The notes under the pieces are model-generated. The model saw nothing but the letters and a program-made list of their open reading frames with translations. It did no database searches and had not been told where the DNA came from. From Burkholderia arboris (GTDB lineage: Bacteria; Pseudomonadota; Gammaproteobacteria; Burkholderiales; Burkholderiaceae): a stretch of 64,000 nt of DNA. The position numbers and the translations under genes were made by a program. This document shows, one piece after another, positions 51,932-61,713 of this stretch. Positions within the stretch are counted from its first letter, which is position 1. The number at the start of each line of letters is the position of its first letter. Where the stretch lies: contig NZ_CABVPX010000002.1 of assembly GCF_902499125.1 (NCBI RefSeq), positions 124,001 to 188,000 of the forward strand. Direction: 5' to 3'.

Positions 51932-53131
51932 ATGAATAACAATCGCTCCCTGTCGCGCCACGGTCTGGCGCCGTTCGCGTTGGCGGCCGTGCTGGCCCTG
52001 GCCGGATGTGGAAAGGGCGACAAGGACGCCGCGCCGGAGACCGCGAAGCAGGCCACCGTCGTGACGGTGCACCCGACAGCCGTGCCGATGACCGTCGAGC
52101 TGCCGGGCCGGCTCGATGCGTACCGGCAGGCGGAGGTGCGCGCGCGGGTCGCGGGCATCGTCACCGCGCGGACTTACGAGGAAGGCCAGGAAGTGAAGCA
52201 GGGCGCGGTGCTGTTCCGCATCGATCCCGCGCCGCTGAAGGCCGCACGCGATGCCGCGCAGGGCGCGCTCGCGAAGGCGCAGGCCGCCGCGCTCGCGGCG
52301 AGCGACAAGCGCCGCCGTTACGACGATCTCGTGCGCGATCGCGCGGTGAGCGAACGCGACCACACCGAGGCCGTCGCGGCCGACACGCAGGCGAAGGCCG
52401 AAGTCTCGTCCGCGAAGGCCGAGCTCGCGCGTGCGCAGCTGCAACTCGACTACGCGACCGTTACCGCGCCGATCGCGGGCCGCGCACGGCGCGCGCTCGT
52501 GACCGAAGGCGCACTCGTCGGCCAGGACCAGGCGACGCCGCTCACGACCGTCGAACAGCTCGATCCGATTTACGTGAACTTCTCGCAGCCGGCCGCCGAT
52601 GTCGATGCGCTGCGCCGCGCAGTGAAGAGCGGACGTGCGACGGGCATCGCGCAGCACGACGTCGCGGTGACGCTGCTGCGCGCCGACGGCACCGCGTATC
52701 CGCTGAAGGGCAAGCTGCTGTTCAGCGATCTCGCGGTCGATCCGACCACCGACACCGTCGCGATGCGCGCGCTGTTCCCGAATCCGGAGCGCGAGTTGCT
52801 GCCGGGCGCGTACGTGCGGATCGCGCTCGACACGGCGGTCGACCAGCGGGCGATCCTCGTGCCGCGCGACGCGCTGCTGCGCACGACCGACCGCACGTCG
52901 GTGCGCGTGGTCGGCACGAACGGCAAGGTCAAGGACGTCGAGGTCACGGCCGACCAGATGAGCGGCCATGACTGGCGCATCACGCGCGGCCTCGCGGGCG
53001 GCGAGCGCGTGATCGTCGACAACGCCGCACAGTTCGCGCCCGATACGGCCGTCAAGCCCGTCGAGAAGGCGTCGCCGTCGCAGGCGGCGCCGGCCGCAGC
53101 CGCTTCGCAGGCGGCCGCCCGTCAAACCTGA
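51932..53131 (+). CDS. amrA: RND efflux periplasmic adaptor
   Basis: The 399-residue lipoprotein has a signal ending in lipobox LAGC, then the adaptor order of beta-barrel, lipoyl (AEVRARVAGIVTARTYEEGQEVKQGAVLFRID), alpha-hairpin (about 100-160) and C-terminal membrane-proximal domain. The tail is Ala/Ser/Gln-rich. It joins AmrB to OprA across the periplasm. Length equals that of the known Burkholderia AmrA family. It is 14 bases before amrB. Confidence 0.93.
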   Translation: MNNNRSLSRHGLAPFALAAVLALAGCGKGDKDAAPETAKQATVVTVHPTAVPMTVELPGRLDAYRQAEVRARVAGIVTARTYEEGQEVKQGAVLFRIDPAPLKAARDAAQGALAKAQAAALAASDKRRRYDDLVRDRAVSERDHTEAVAADTQAKAEVSSAKAELARAQLQLDYATVTAPIAGRARRALVTEGALVGQDQATPLTTVEQLDPIYVNFSQPAADVDALRRAVKSGRATGIAQHDVAVTLLRADGTAYPLKGKLLFSDLAVDPTTDTVAMRALFPNPERELLPGAYVRIALDTAVDQRAILVPRDALLRTTDRTSVRVVGTNGKVKDVEVTADQMSGHDWRITRGLAGGERVIVDNAAQFAPDTAVKPVEKASPSQAAPAAAASQAAARQT

Positions 53132-53145
53132 CCGGTTAAACCAAC

Positions 53146-56100
53146 ATGGCACGTTTCTTTATCGATCGCCCCGTCTTCGCGTGGGTGATCGCCATCTTCA
53201 TCATGCTGGGCGGCATGTTCGCGATCCGCGCGCTGCCCGTGGCGCAGTACCCGGACATCGCACCGCCTGTCGTCAGCATCTATGCGACGTACCCGGGCGC
53301 GTCCGCGCAGGTCGTCGAGGAATCGGTGACCGCGCTGATCGAGCGCGAGATGAACGGCGCGCCGGGGCTGATGTACACGTCCGCGACGAGCAGCGCCGGG
53401 ATGGCGTCGCTGTACCTGACGTTCAAGCAGGGCGTCAACGCCGATCTCGCGGCCGTCGAAGTGCAGAACCGGCTGAAGACGGTCGACGCGCGCCTGCCCG
53501 AGCCGGTGCGCCGCGACGGCATCCAGGTCGAGAAGGCCGCCGACAACATTCAGCTGGTCGTGTCGCTGACGTCCGAGGACGGCCGGATGACCGCCGTGCA
53601 GCTCGGCGAGTATGCGTCGGCGAACGTCGTGCAGGCGCTGCGCCGCGTCGAGGGGGTCGGCAAGGTGCAGTTCTGGGGCGCCGAGTATGCGATGCGGATC
53701 TGGCCCGACCCGGTGAAGATGGCCGGGCACGGCCTCACCGCATCGGACATCGCATCGGCCGTGCGTGCGCACAACGCGCGCGTGACGATCGGCGATATCG
53801 GCCGCAGCGCGGTGCCGGACAGCGCGCCGATTGCGGCGACCGTGTTCGCCGATGCGCCGCTGAAGACGCCCGCCGATTTCGGCGCGATCGCGCTGCGCGC
53901 GCAGGCCGACGGCTCCGCGCTGTTCCTGCGTGACGTCGCACGGATCGAATTCGGCGGCAACGACTACAACTATCCGTCGTACGTGAACGGCAAGGTCGCG
54001 ACCGGCATGGGCATCAAGCTCGCACCGGGCTCGAACGCGGTGTCCACCGAGAAGCGCGTGCGCGCGACGATGGACGAGCTGTCCGCGTACTTCCCGCCGG
54101 GCGTGAAATACCAGATCCCGTACGAGACGTCGTCGTTCGTGCGCGTATCGATGAACAAGGTCGTCACGACGCTGATCGAGGCCGGCGTGCTGGTGTTCCT
54201 CGTGATGTTCCTGTTCATGCAGAACCTGCGCGCGACGCTGATTCCGACGCTCGTCGTGCCGGTCGCGCTCGCGGGCACCTTCGGCGTGATGTATGCGGCG
54301 GGCTTCTCGATCAACGTGCTGACGATGTTCGGGATGGTGCTCGCGATCGGCATCCTCGTCGACGATGCGATCGTCGTCGTCGAGAACGTCGAGCGGCTGA
54401 TGGTCGAAGAGGGGCTGGGGCCCTACGACGCGACCGTCAAGGCGATGAAGCAGATCAGCGGCGCGATCATCGGGATCACCGTGGTGCTGACGTCGGTGTT
54501 CGTGCCGATGGCGTTCTTCGGCGGGGCCGTGGGCAACATCTACCGGCAGTTCGCGCTGTCGCTCGCGGTGTCGATCGGCTTCTCGGCGTTCCTCGCGCTG
54601 TCGCTGACGCCCGCGCTGTGCGCGACGCTGCTCAAGCCCGTGAACGGCGACCATCACGAGAAGCGCGGCTTCTTCGGCTGGTTCAACCGCTTCGTTGCAC
54701 GTGCGACGCAGCGCTATGCGACGCGCGTCGGCGCGATGCTGAAGAAGCCGGTGCGCTGGCTGGTCGTGTACGGCGCGCTGACCGCGGCCGCGGCATTGAT
54801 GCTCACGCAGCTGCCGACCGCGTTCCTGCCGGACGAGGACCAGGGCAACTTCATGGTGATGGTGATCCGCCCGCAAGGCACGCCGCTCGCGGAAACGATG
54901 CAGAGCGTGCGCGAGGTCGAGTCGTATATCCGCAAGGACGAACCGGCCGCGTATACGTTCGCGCTCGGCGGCTTCAACCTGTATGGCGAAGGGCCGAACG
55001 GCGGGATGATCTTCGTCACGCTGAAGAACTGGAAGGAGCGCAAGGCCGAGCGCGATCACGTGCAGTCGATCGTCGCGCGCATCAACGAGCGCTTCGCGAG
55101 CACGCCGAACACGACGGTGTTCGCGATGAACTCGCCGGCGCTGCCCGATCTCGGCTCGTCGAGCGGCTTCGACTTCCGGCTGCAGAACCGCGGCGGGCTC
55201 GACTACGCGACGTTCAGCGCCGCGCGGGAGCAACTGCTCGCGGCAGGCGGCAAGGACCGCGCGCTCACCGACCTGATGTTCGCAGGCACGCAGGACGCGC
55301 CGCAGCTGAAGCTCGACATCGATCGCGCGAAGGCGTCCGCGCTCGGCGTATCGATGGACGAGATCAACACGACGCTCGCGGTGATGTTCGGCTCCGACTA
55401 TATCGGCGACTTCATGCACGGCACGCAGGTGCGGCGCGTGATGGTGCAGGCCGACGGGCTGCACCGGCTCGATCCGGACGACGTGAAGAAGCTGCGCGTG
55501 CGCAACGCGCGCGGCGAGATGGTGCCGCTCGCGGCGTTCACGACACTGCACTGGACGCTCGGGCCGCCGCAGCTCACGCGCTACAACGGCTATCCGTCGT
55601 TCACGATCAACGGCTCGGCGGCGGCAGGCCACAGCAGCGGCGAGGCGATGACCGCGATGGAGCGGATCGCCGCGAAGCTGCCGGCCGGCATCGGCTTCGC
55701 GTGGTCGGGGCAATCGTTCGAGGAGCGGCTGTCGGGCGCGCAGGCGCCGATGCTGTTCGCGCTGTCGGTGCTCGTCGTGTTCCTCGCGCTCGCGGCGCTC
55801 TACGAGAGCTGGTCGATTCCGTTCGCGGTGATGCTGGTCGTCCCGCTCGGCGTGATCGGCGCGGTGCTCGGCGTCACGCTGCGGATGATGCCGAACGACA
55901 TTTATTTCAAGGTGGGGCTGATCGCGACGATCGGGCTGTCCGCGAAGAACGCGATCCTGATCGTCGAAGTCGCGAAGGATCTCGTTGCGCAGCGCATGTC
56001 GCTCGTCGACGCCGCGCTCGAGGCCGCGCGCCTGCGGCTGCGGCCGATCGTGATGACGTCGCTCGCGTTCGGTGTCGGCGTGCTGCCGCTCGCGTTTGCG

Positions 56101-56283
56101 TCGGGTGCGGCGTCGGGCGCGCAGATGGCGATCGGCACCGGCGTGCTCGGCGGCGTGATCACGGCGACCGTACTCGCGGTGTTCCTCGTCCCGCTGTTTT
56201 TCGTGATCGTCGGCCGCCTGTTCGACGTCGGCCCGCGCCGGCGTGGCGGGGCGCAGCCGGCGACGATGGAGGGTTCGCAATGA
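53146..56283 (+). CDS. amrB: RND multidrug efflux transporter
   Basis: The 1045-residue HAE-1 pump starts MARFFIDRPVFAWVIAIFIMLGGMFAIRALPVAQYPDIAPP. The proton-relay Asp pair is visible in helix 4 (GILVDDAIVVVENVERLM), and a Lys in helix 10 (STIGLSAKNAILIVE-type segment ATIGLSAKNAILIVEVAKD) is present. Two large periplasmic loops flank helices 1-2 and 7-8. It exports drugs, in relatives aminoglycosides and macrolides, using the proton gradient. It overlaps oprA by four bases. Confidence 0.95.
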   Translation: MARFFIDRPVFAWVIAIFIMLGGMFAIRALPVAQYPDIAPPVVSIYATYPGASAQVVEESVTALIEREMNGAPGLMYTSATSSAGMASLYLTFKQGVNADLAAVEVQNRLKTVDARLPEPVRRDGIQVEKAADNIQLVVSLTSEDGRMTAVQLGEYASANVVQALRRVEGVGKVQFWGAEYAMRIWPDPVKMAGHGLTASDIASAVRAHNARVTIGDIGRSAVPDSAPIAATVFADAPLKTPADFGAIALRAQADGSALFLRDVARIEFGGNDYNYPSYVNGKVATGMGIKLAPGSNAVSTEKRVRATMDELSAYFPPGVKYQIPYETSSFVRVSMNKVVTTLIEAGVLVFLVMFLFMQNLRATLIPTLVVPVALAGTFGVMYAAGFSINVLTMFGMVLAIGILVDDAIVVVENVERLMVEEGLGPYDATVKAMKQISGAIIGITVVLTSVFVPMAFFGGAVGNIYRQFALSLAVSIGFSAFLALSLTPALCATLLKPVNGDHHEKRGFFGWFNRFVARATQRYATRVGAMLKKPVRWLVVYGALTAAAALMLTQLPTAFLPDEDQGNFMVMVIRPQGTPLAETMQSVREVESYIRKDEPAAYTFALGGFNLYGEGPNGGMIFVTLKNWKERKAERDHVQSIVARINERFASTPNTTVFAMNSPALPDLGSSSGFDFRLQNRGGLDYATFSAAREQLLAAGGKDRALTDLMFAGTQDAPQLKLDIDRAKASALGVSMDEINTTLAVMFGSDYIGDFMHGTQVRRVMVQADGLHRLDPDDVKKLRVRNARGEMVPLAAFTTLHWTLGPPQLTRYNGYPSFTINGSAAAGHSSGEAMTAMERIAAKLPAGIGFAWSGQSFEERLSGAQAPMLFALSVLVVFLALAALYESWSIPFAVMLVVPLGVIGAVLGVTLRMMPNDIYFKVGLIATIGLSAKNAILIVEVAKDLVAQRMSLVDAALEAARLRLRPIVMTSLAFGVGVLPLAFASGAASGAQMAIGTGVLGGVITATVLAVFLVPLFFVIVGRLFDVGPRRRGGAQPATMEGSQ

Positions 56284-57743
56284 TGTTTGCGCTGAATGCA
56301 CGCGCCGCGCTGCGGGTTCAGCTCGCGCTGGCCGCCGCGCTCGCGCTCGCCGGATGCTCGCTCGCGCCGCGTTACGAGCGGCCGGCGGCGCCGGTGCCGG
56401 CGACTTATGCGCCGGTTGAAGGCAGCACGGCGCCAGCGGCCGAACCGGTTGCCGCGCAGGATGCCGCGCAGCTCGACGACTGGCATGCGTATTTCACCGA
56501 TCCGGCGCTGCAGGCGTGGATCGACGCAGCGCTCGCGAACAACCGCGACCTGCGGATCGCAGCCGGCCGCCTCGAGGAGGCACGTGCGCTGTATGGCGTG
56601 CAGCGCGCGGACCTGATGCCGTCGGTCGACGCGAATCTCGGCTATGAACGCGTGCGGCAGTACGATCCCGTCGTGCGCGAAAGCGCGATCAGCGGACTGT
56701 ATCGCGCGGGCGTCGGCATCAGTGCATACGAGCTCGATTTGTTCGGCCGCGTGCGTAACCTGTCCGATGCCGCGCTGGCCGAATATTTCGCGACGGCCGA
56801 TGCGCAGCGCGCGGTTCGCATCGGCGTGATCTCGGAAGTGGCGGGCGCCTACGTATCGGAGCGTTCGCTGCACGAGCAGCTTGCGCTGGCGCAGCGTACG
56901 CTCGACGCGCGCGAGCGCATGGCCGCGCTCACGCAGCGCCGCTACGCGGCCGGCACGAGCGACGCGATCGAGCTGCGTTCGGCCGAGATGCTGGTGGCGT
57001 CCGCGCGCGCATCGCAGGCCGCGCTGCAGCGCGAGCATGCGCAGGCGGTACGGGCGCTGCAGCTGCTGGCGGGCGACTTCGCGCGCAACGTGCCCGACGA
57101 CGCAACCGCGCTCGACGCGCTGTCGATCGCACCGGTGGCGCCGGGCGCGCCGAGCGAATTGCTCGAACGGCGGCCGGACATCCGGCAGGCCGAAGCGCGG
57201 CTCAAGGCCGCGAACGCGCAGATCGGCGCCGCGCGCGCGGCGTTTTTTCCGCGTATCGCGCTGACGACCGATTACGGTTCGGTGAGCGACGCGTTCTCGA
57301 GCCTGTTCGCGGCCGGCACGAGCGTGTGGACGTTCGCGCCGCGCATCACGCTGCCCATTTTCGCGGGCGGACGCAATCGCGCGAACCTCGATGTCGCGAA
57401 CGCGCGCAAGCACATCGCGGTGGCCGAGTACGAAAAGACCGTGCAGACGGCGTTCCGCGAAGTGGCCGACGCATTCGCCGCGCGCGACTGGATCGATCGC
57501 CAGCTTGCCGCGCAGCAGGACGTGTATGCGGCGGACGGCGCGCGGCTGAAGCTCGCGGAGCGCCGTTATGCCGGCGGCGTCGCGACCTATCTCGAACTGC
57601 TCGATGCGCAGCGCAGTACGTACGAGTCGGGGCAGGAGCTGATCCGGCTCAAGCAGCTCAGGCTCGCGAACGCGATCGCGTTGTACCGTGCGCTCGGCGG
57701 CGGCTGGTCGCCGGCATCGGCGGAGGCCGCAGCTTCCGCGTGA
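56280..57743 (+). CDS. oprA: outer-membrane efflux channel
   Basis: The 487-residue TolC-family lipoprotein has a signal with lipobox LAGC and the NodT-type start SLAPRYERPAAPVPATY. The two OEP repeats follow, with the usual ELLERRPDIRQAEARLKAANAQIGAARAAFFPRIALT and TYLELLDAQRSTYESGQELI. It forms the trimeric outer-membrane duct for AmrAB. Its ATG overlaps the amrB stop. A long perfect stem-loop follows. Confidence 0.94.
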   Translation: MMFALNARAALRVQLALAAALALAGCSLAPRYERPAAPVPATYAPVEGSTAPAAEPVAAQDAAQLDDWHAYFTDPALQAWIDAALANNRDLRIAAGRLEEARALYGVQRADLMPSVDANLGYERVRQYDPVVRESAISGLYRAGVGISAYELDLFGRVRNLSDAALAEYFATADAQRAVRIGVISEVAGAYVSERSLHEQLALAQRTLDARERMAALTQRRYAAGTSDAIELRSAEMLVASARASQAALQREHAQAVRALQLLAGDFARNVPDDATALDALSIAPVAPGAPSELLERRPDIRQAEARLKAANAQIGAARAAFFPRIALTTDYGSVSDAFSSLFAAGTSVWTFAPRITLPIFAGGRNRANLDVANARKHIAVAEYEKTVQTAFREVADAFAARDWIDRQLAAQQDVYAADGARLKLAERRYAGGVATYLELLDAQRSTYESGQELIRLKQLRLANAIALYRALGGGWSPASAEAAASA

Positions 57744-57788
57744 TGCGCGCCGCGTTGCCTGGCGCCGCAGTGCATCGGGTGACGTAAC

Positions 57789-57818
57789 GGCGGCCGCACG
57801 ATTCGACGTGCGGCCGCC
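57789..57818 (+). terminator. stem-loop after the efflux operon
   Basis: Perfect 12-base stem, GGCGGCCGCACG-ATTCGA-CGTGCGGCCGCC, 45 bases after oprA, without a T-run. Confidence 0.6.
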
Positions 57819-58607
57819 GGTTCACCAGTCGTGCTGCCCGCCGTATCGCCGATCATGTTCGGCGCTTCCTTTCGCTGTCCAGCGAACCATCCAGATGTTT
57901 TTTTTCTCGCGGCGGTGCGCGCTAAGCGGCATCCCGCATCCCTCGACCGGCGACCGGCGACCGGTCGTGTCGCTCTCCGGCGCAAACGTGTGCGCGCATC
58001 TTCGTGATTTCCTCTCGGCCATTCAGGCTCGCAAATTTCGTATCGGCGACTGCGCCCGCGTGAGATTCACGATCGGGAATTGAAGATCGGATTAATCAAT
58101 GAATTGGAATTAATGAGGGCGGCAAAGTGTCGCAGTAAAACGTTTGTATTCATTTCGCAATCGTTTGCGCGGTAAATAGAGATTGGAGAAACGCCTCATT
58201 TAATTTCCTGTCAGTTGAAAATGATTTGATATGGGCGTTGTCGCCGGGCAACGATGGCGGCGTTGGACAATATTTTGTCTTTTGCGTAACGGATCTTTGC
58301 CGGGCCAGTGCTGGCAAGGCAGGGAGAGGTGTCGATGGTTATCGGCAAGAAATTCCCTTAATCTTCAATTGGTTCCGGAAAATAAAAAAGGACTGCGGAC
58401 AAAATATCCGCGATTGAAAATCATGAAGAAAGAATGCGGTTTTAGAGGGGTAAATCGAACATTGTCAGAAGCGTTTGACAATGATTTACAGAAATCTTTC
58501 ACGATTATCTCGATAATGCCGCCTCGTGTCGGACGGGAGCCAGCACACGCTGCCGTTTGTGTCCGCCACGTCGTCCACTCCATTTGCAGTCCTTAACGGG
58601 AAACGTC
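57819..58607. other. AT-rich gap before the fimbrial operon
   Basis: It holds no convincing gene. Base composition drops sharply from about 58081 to 58500, with runs such as TTAATTTCC and AATAAAAAAGG, unlike the rest of the window. A small tandem repeat (three copies of CGACCGG, 57944-57964) and several small hairpins are present. The open frames near 58226-58596 lack ribosome sites and plausible codon use. The stretch is probably an extended fimbrial regulatory region bound by nucleoid proteins. Confidence 0.55.
58460..58483. promoter_or_regulatory. inverted repeat upstream of the pilin gene
   Basis: Perfect arms CATTGTCA and TGACAATG with an 8-base spacer, 125 bases before the pilin start. 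The right arm overlaps a -35-like TTGACA at 58475. It is a candidate operator for fimbrial control. Confidence 0.55.
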
Positions 58608-59120
58608 ATGAAAAAAACCATCCTGACCGCTGTCGCACTCGCGGCCCTGTCCACCTCGGCCTTCGCAGCGGGCACCGGCACGATCAACTTCACGGGCGAG
58701 ATCGTCGCGGGCGCATGCGGCATCGATTCGGGCTCGGTCAACCAGACCGTGAACCTCGGCAAGGTGCCGACCAACGTGTTCAAGCAGGCTGGCGACAAGT
58801 CCACGCCGACCAACTTCGACATCAAGCTGACCGACTGCGACACGAGCATCGCGAAGAACGCGTACTTCACGTTCACGGGCACGTCGAGCGCAGGCCAGCC
58901 GAAGCTGCTCGCCACGATCGGTTCGGCAACCAACGTCGGCATCCGCCTGCAGGCAGCGTCGGGCGAATACCTCGACAACGGCGCCGAGCAGAAGGCACCG
59001 ACCGTGCTGCAAAACGGCACGAACATCGCACGCTTCGCAGCCATGTACGAAGCGACGGCAGCCGGCGTGACGCCGGGTACCGCCGACAGCGTCGCGAACT
59101 TCACGGTCCGCTACCAGTAA
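58608..59120 (+). CDS. type-1-like fimbrial major subunit
   Basis: The 170-residue pilin has a signal peptide (MKKTILTAVALAALSTSAFA), a donor strand and first beta-strand GTINFTGEIVAGACGID. The paired Cys37 and Cys77 (LTDCD) form the usual disulfide. It ends FTVRYQ with the penultimate Tyr-type beta-zipper. It would polymerise into the fimbrial shaft through donor-strand exchange. GGGA lies before the ATG. It is the first gene of a pilin-usher-chaperone-adhesin set. Confidence 0.93.
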   Translation: MKKTILTAVALAALSTSAFAAGTGTINFTGEIVAGACGIDSGSVNQTVNLGKVPTNVFKQAGDKSTPTNFDIKLTDCDTSIAKNAYFTFTGTSSAGQPKLLATIGSATNVGIRLQAASGEYLDNGAEQKAPTVLQNGTNIARFAAMYEATAAGVTPGTADSVANFTVRYQ

Positions 59121-59210
59121 GCGCCCGTACCGGAGGAGGGATGCGTGCTTCCCTCCCTCCTTCTTCCGTCCTCCCGTTTTCCCTTCTCCTCGGACTTCCG
59201 GTAGCGCCGC

Positions 59211-61697
59211 GTGCGAATCAGACATTCCTTCCTTTGCGTCTCCGTGCTGGTCGTCGGCAGCCAGAGCCATGCGACGGAATTCAATTCGTCGTTCCTGAAC
59301 ATCGACGGCACGAACAATGTCGATCTGTCGCAGTTCTCGGAGGCGGACTTCACGCTGCCGGGCGAGTACATGCTCGACGTGCAGGTCAACGACCTGTTCT
59401 ACGGGCTGCAATCGATCGAGTTCATCGCGATCGATGCGTCGGGCGCGGGCAAGCCGTGCCTGCGGCCGGAACTCGTCGCGCAGTTCGGGCTGAAGCCGGC
59501 GCTTGCGAAGGACCTGCCGCGCTTCCAGGGCGGACGTTGCGTCGACCTCGGCGCGATCGAGGGCGCAACCGTGCGTTACCTGAAAAGCGACGGACGGCTC
59601 AAGATCACGATTCCGCAGGCCGCGCTCGAGTTCACCGATTCGACCTACCTGCCGCCGGAGCGCTGGTCCGAAGGGATTCCGGGGGCGATGCTCGACTATC
59701 GCGTGATCGCGAACACGAACCGCAACTTCGGCGCGGGCGGTAGCCAGACGAATTCGATCCAGGCCTACGGGACGGTCGGTGCGAACTGGGATGCGTGGCG
59801 CTTTCGCGGCGACTACCAGGCGCAATCGAACGTGGGCAACACGGCGTACGCGGATCGCACGTTCCGCTTCAGCCGGCTGTATGCATTTCGCGCGTTGCCG
59901 TCGATCCAGTCGACGGTAACGTTCGGCGACGACTACCTGACCTCCGACATTTTCGACACGTTCGCGCTGACGGGCGCGTCGATCCGCAGCGACGACCGCA
60001 TGCTGCCGCCTTCGTTGCGCGGCTATGCGCCGCTGATCGCGGGCGTCGCGCGCACCAACGCAACCGTGACCGTGTCGCAGGCGGGCCGCGTGCTGTACGT
60101 GACACGCGTGTCGCCGGGCGCCTTCGCTTTGCAGAACATCAACACGAGCGTGCAGGGCACGCTCGACGTCGCGGTCGAGGAAGAGGACGGCAGCGTGCAG
60201 CGCTTCCAGGTGACGACGGCCGCCGTGCCGTTCCTCGCGCGCACCGGGCAATTGCGCTACAAGGCCGCGGTCGGCAAGCCGCGCCTGTTCGGCGGCGCCG
60301 GCATCACGCCGTTCTTCGGTTTCGGTGAAATCGCGTACGGCCTGCCGTTCGACATCACCGCGTACGGCGGCTTCATCGCCGCGTCGGGCTATACGTCGGT
60401 CGCGCTCGGCGTCGGCCGCGATTTCGGTGCATTGGGCGCGGTGTCGGCCGACGTCACGCATGCGCGTGCACGGCTGTGGTGGAACGGCGCGACGCGCAAC
60501 GGCAACTCGTATCGGATCAACTATTCGAAGCACTTCGACGGACTCGACGCCGACGTGCGCTTCTTCGGCTATCGCTTTTCCGAACGCGACTACACGAACT
60601 TCGCGCAATTCTCGGGCGACCCGACCGCGTACGGGCTCGCCAACAGCAAGCAGCGCTATTCGGCGACGATGTCGAAGCGCTTCGGCGACACGTCGACCTA
60701 TTTTTCGTACGACCAGACGACCTACTGGGCGCGTTCGTCCGAGCAGCGCGTCGGCCTCACGCTGACGCGAGCATTCTCGATCGGCACGCTGCGCAACGTG
60801 AACGTCAGCGTGTCGGCATTCCGCACGCAGAGCGCCGGCGCGAGCGGCAACCAGTTCTCGGTTACCGCGACGTTGCCGATCGGCGGCCGCCACACCGTCA
60901 CGTCGAACCTGACGACGGGCAGCGGCAGCACGAGCGTGAACGCGGGCTACATCTACGACGATCCGGCCGGCCGCACCTACCAGGTCAACGCGGGCGAAAC
61001 CGACGGCCGCGCGTCGGCGAACGCGAGCTTCCGCCAGCGCACGACGGCGTACCAGCTCACCGCGCAGGCGTCGACCCTCGCGAACGCCTACGCGGCCGCC
61101 TCGCTCGAAGTCGACGGCTCGTTCGTCGCGACGCAGTACGGCGTGTCCGCGCATGCGAACGGCAATGCGGGCGATACGCGCCTGCTGGTGTCGACCGACG
61201 GCGTGCCCGACGTGCCGCTGTCCGGCTCGCTCACGCACACCGATTCGCGCGGCTATGCGGTGCTCGACGGCATCTCGCCGTACAACGTGTACGACGCGAC
61301 CGTCAACGTCGAGAAGCTGCCGCTCGAAGTGCAGGTCACGAACCCGATCCAGCGCATGGTGCTGACCGACGGCGCGATCGGCTTCGTGAAGTTTTCCGCC
61401 GCGCGCGGCAGCAACCTGTACCTGACGCTGACCGACGCGGCCGGCAAGCCGCTGCCGTTCGGTGCATCGGTGCAGGACGCGGCGAACGGCAAGGAACTCG
61501 GCATCGTCGGCGAGGGCGGCGCGGCGTTCCTGACCCAGGTTCAGCCGAAGTCGACGCTGGCGGTGCGGGCGGGCGAACGTACGCTCTGCACGGTCGACAC
61601 ACTGCCGAACCGGCTCCAACTCGAAGGCACGCCGATTCCGGTGACGTGCCAGACGCCTGGCGAGTCGCATGCAGCGGCCGCGCGGGCCGAACGATGA
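59211..61697 (+). CDS. fimbrial outer-membrane usher
   Basis: The 828-residue usher begins at a GTG with a weak ribosome site. A short signal (FLCVSVLVVGSQSHA) is followed by the N-terminal chaperone-binding domain (EFNSSFLNIDGTNNVDLSQF). The 24-strand barrel with plug region and C-terminal domains (RGYAVLDGISPYNVYDATVNVEKLPLEVQV) then follow. It threads and assembles subunits across the outer membrane. It overlaps nothing and lies 90 bases after the pilin gene, which has no terminator between. Confidence 0.93.
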   Translation: MRIRHSFLCVSVLVVGSQSHATEFNSSFLNIDGTNNVDLSQFSEADFTLPGEYMLDVQVNDLFYGLQSIEFIAIDASGAGKPCLRPELVAQFGLKPALAKDLPRFQGGRCVDLGAIEGATVRYLKSDGRLKITIPQAALEFTDSTYLPPERWSEGIPGAMLDYRVIANTNRNFGAGGSQTNSIQAYGTVGANWDAWRFRGDYQAQSNVGNTAYADRTFRFSRLYAFRALPSIQSTVTFGDDYLTSDIFDTFALTGASIRSDDRMLPPSLRGYAPLIAGVARTNATVTVSQAGRVLYVTRVSPGAFALQNINTSVQGTLDVAVEEEDGSVQRFQVTTAAVPFLARTGQLRYKAAVGKPRLFGGAGITPFFGFGEIAYGLPFDITAYGGFIAASGYTSVALGVGRDFGALGAVSADVTHARARLWWNGATRNGNSYRINYSKHFDGLDADVRFFGYRFSERDYTNFAQFSGDPTAYGLANSKQRYSATMSKRFGDTSTYFSYDQTTYWARSSEQRVGLTLTRAFSIGTLRNVNVSVSAFRTQSAGASGNQFSVTATLPIGGRHTVTSNLTTGSGSTSVNAGYIYDDPAGRTYQVNAGETDGRASANASFRQRTTAYQLTAQASTLANAYAAASLEVDGSFVATQYGVSAHANGNAGDTRLLVSTDGVPDVPLSGSLTHTDSRGYAVLDGISPYNVYDATVNVEKLPLEVQVTNPIQRMVLTDGAIGFVKFSAARGSNLYLTLTDAAGKPLPFGASVQDAANGKELGIVGEGGAAFLTQVQPKSTLAVRAGERTLCTVDTLPNRLQLEGTPIPVTCQTPGESHAAAARAER

Positions 61698-61713
61698 TTT
61701 CACGGATCCAGCG

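Noticed and set aside
53122..56301. A frame of more than 1000 codons antisense to amrB.
   Set aside because: Long antisense frames are common in high-GC DNA with GC-biased third positions. The translation is His/Arg-rich with no family features, whereas amrB is canonical.
58226..58250. Possible cyclic di-GMP riboswitch, because of the GTTGTCGCCGGGCAACG hairpin before the fimbrial genes.
   Set aside because: The conserved GEMM core sequences and tetraloop-receptor elements are not present; only a simple five-base stem is seen.
58226..58596. Two overlapping small reading frames in the AT-rich gap before the pilin gene.
   Set aside because: No ribosome site, no recognisable domain, and composition unlike the neighbouring genes. 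They read through hairpins and a probable operator.
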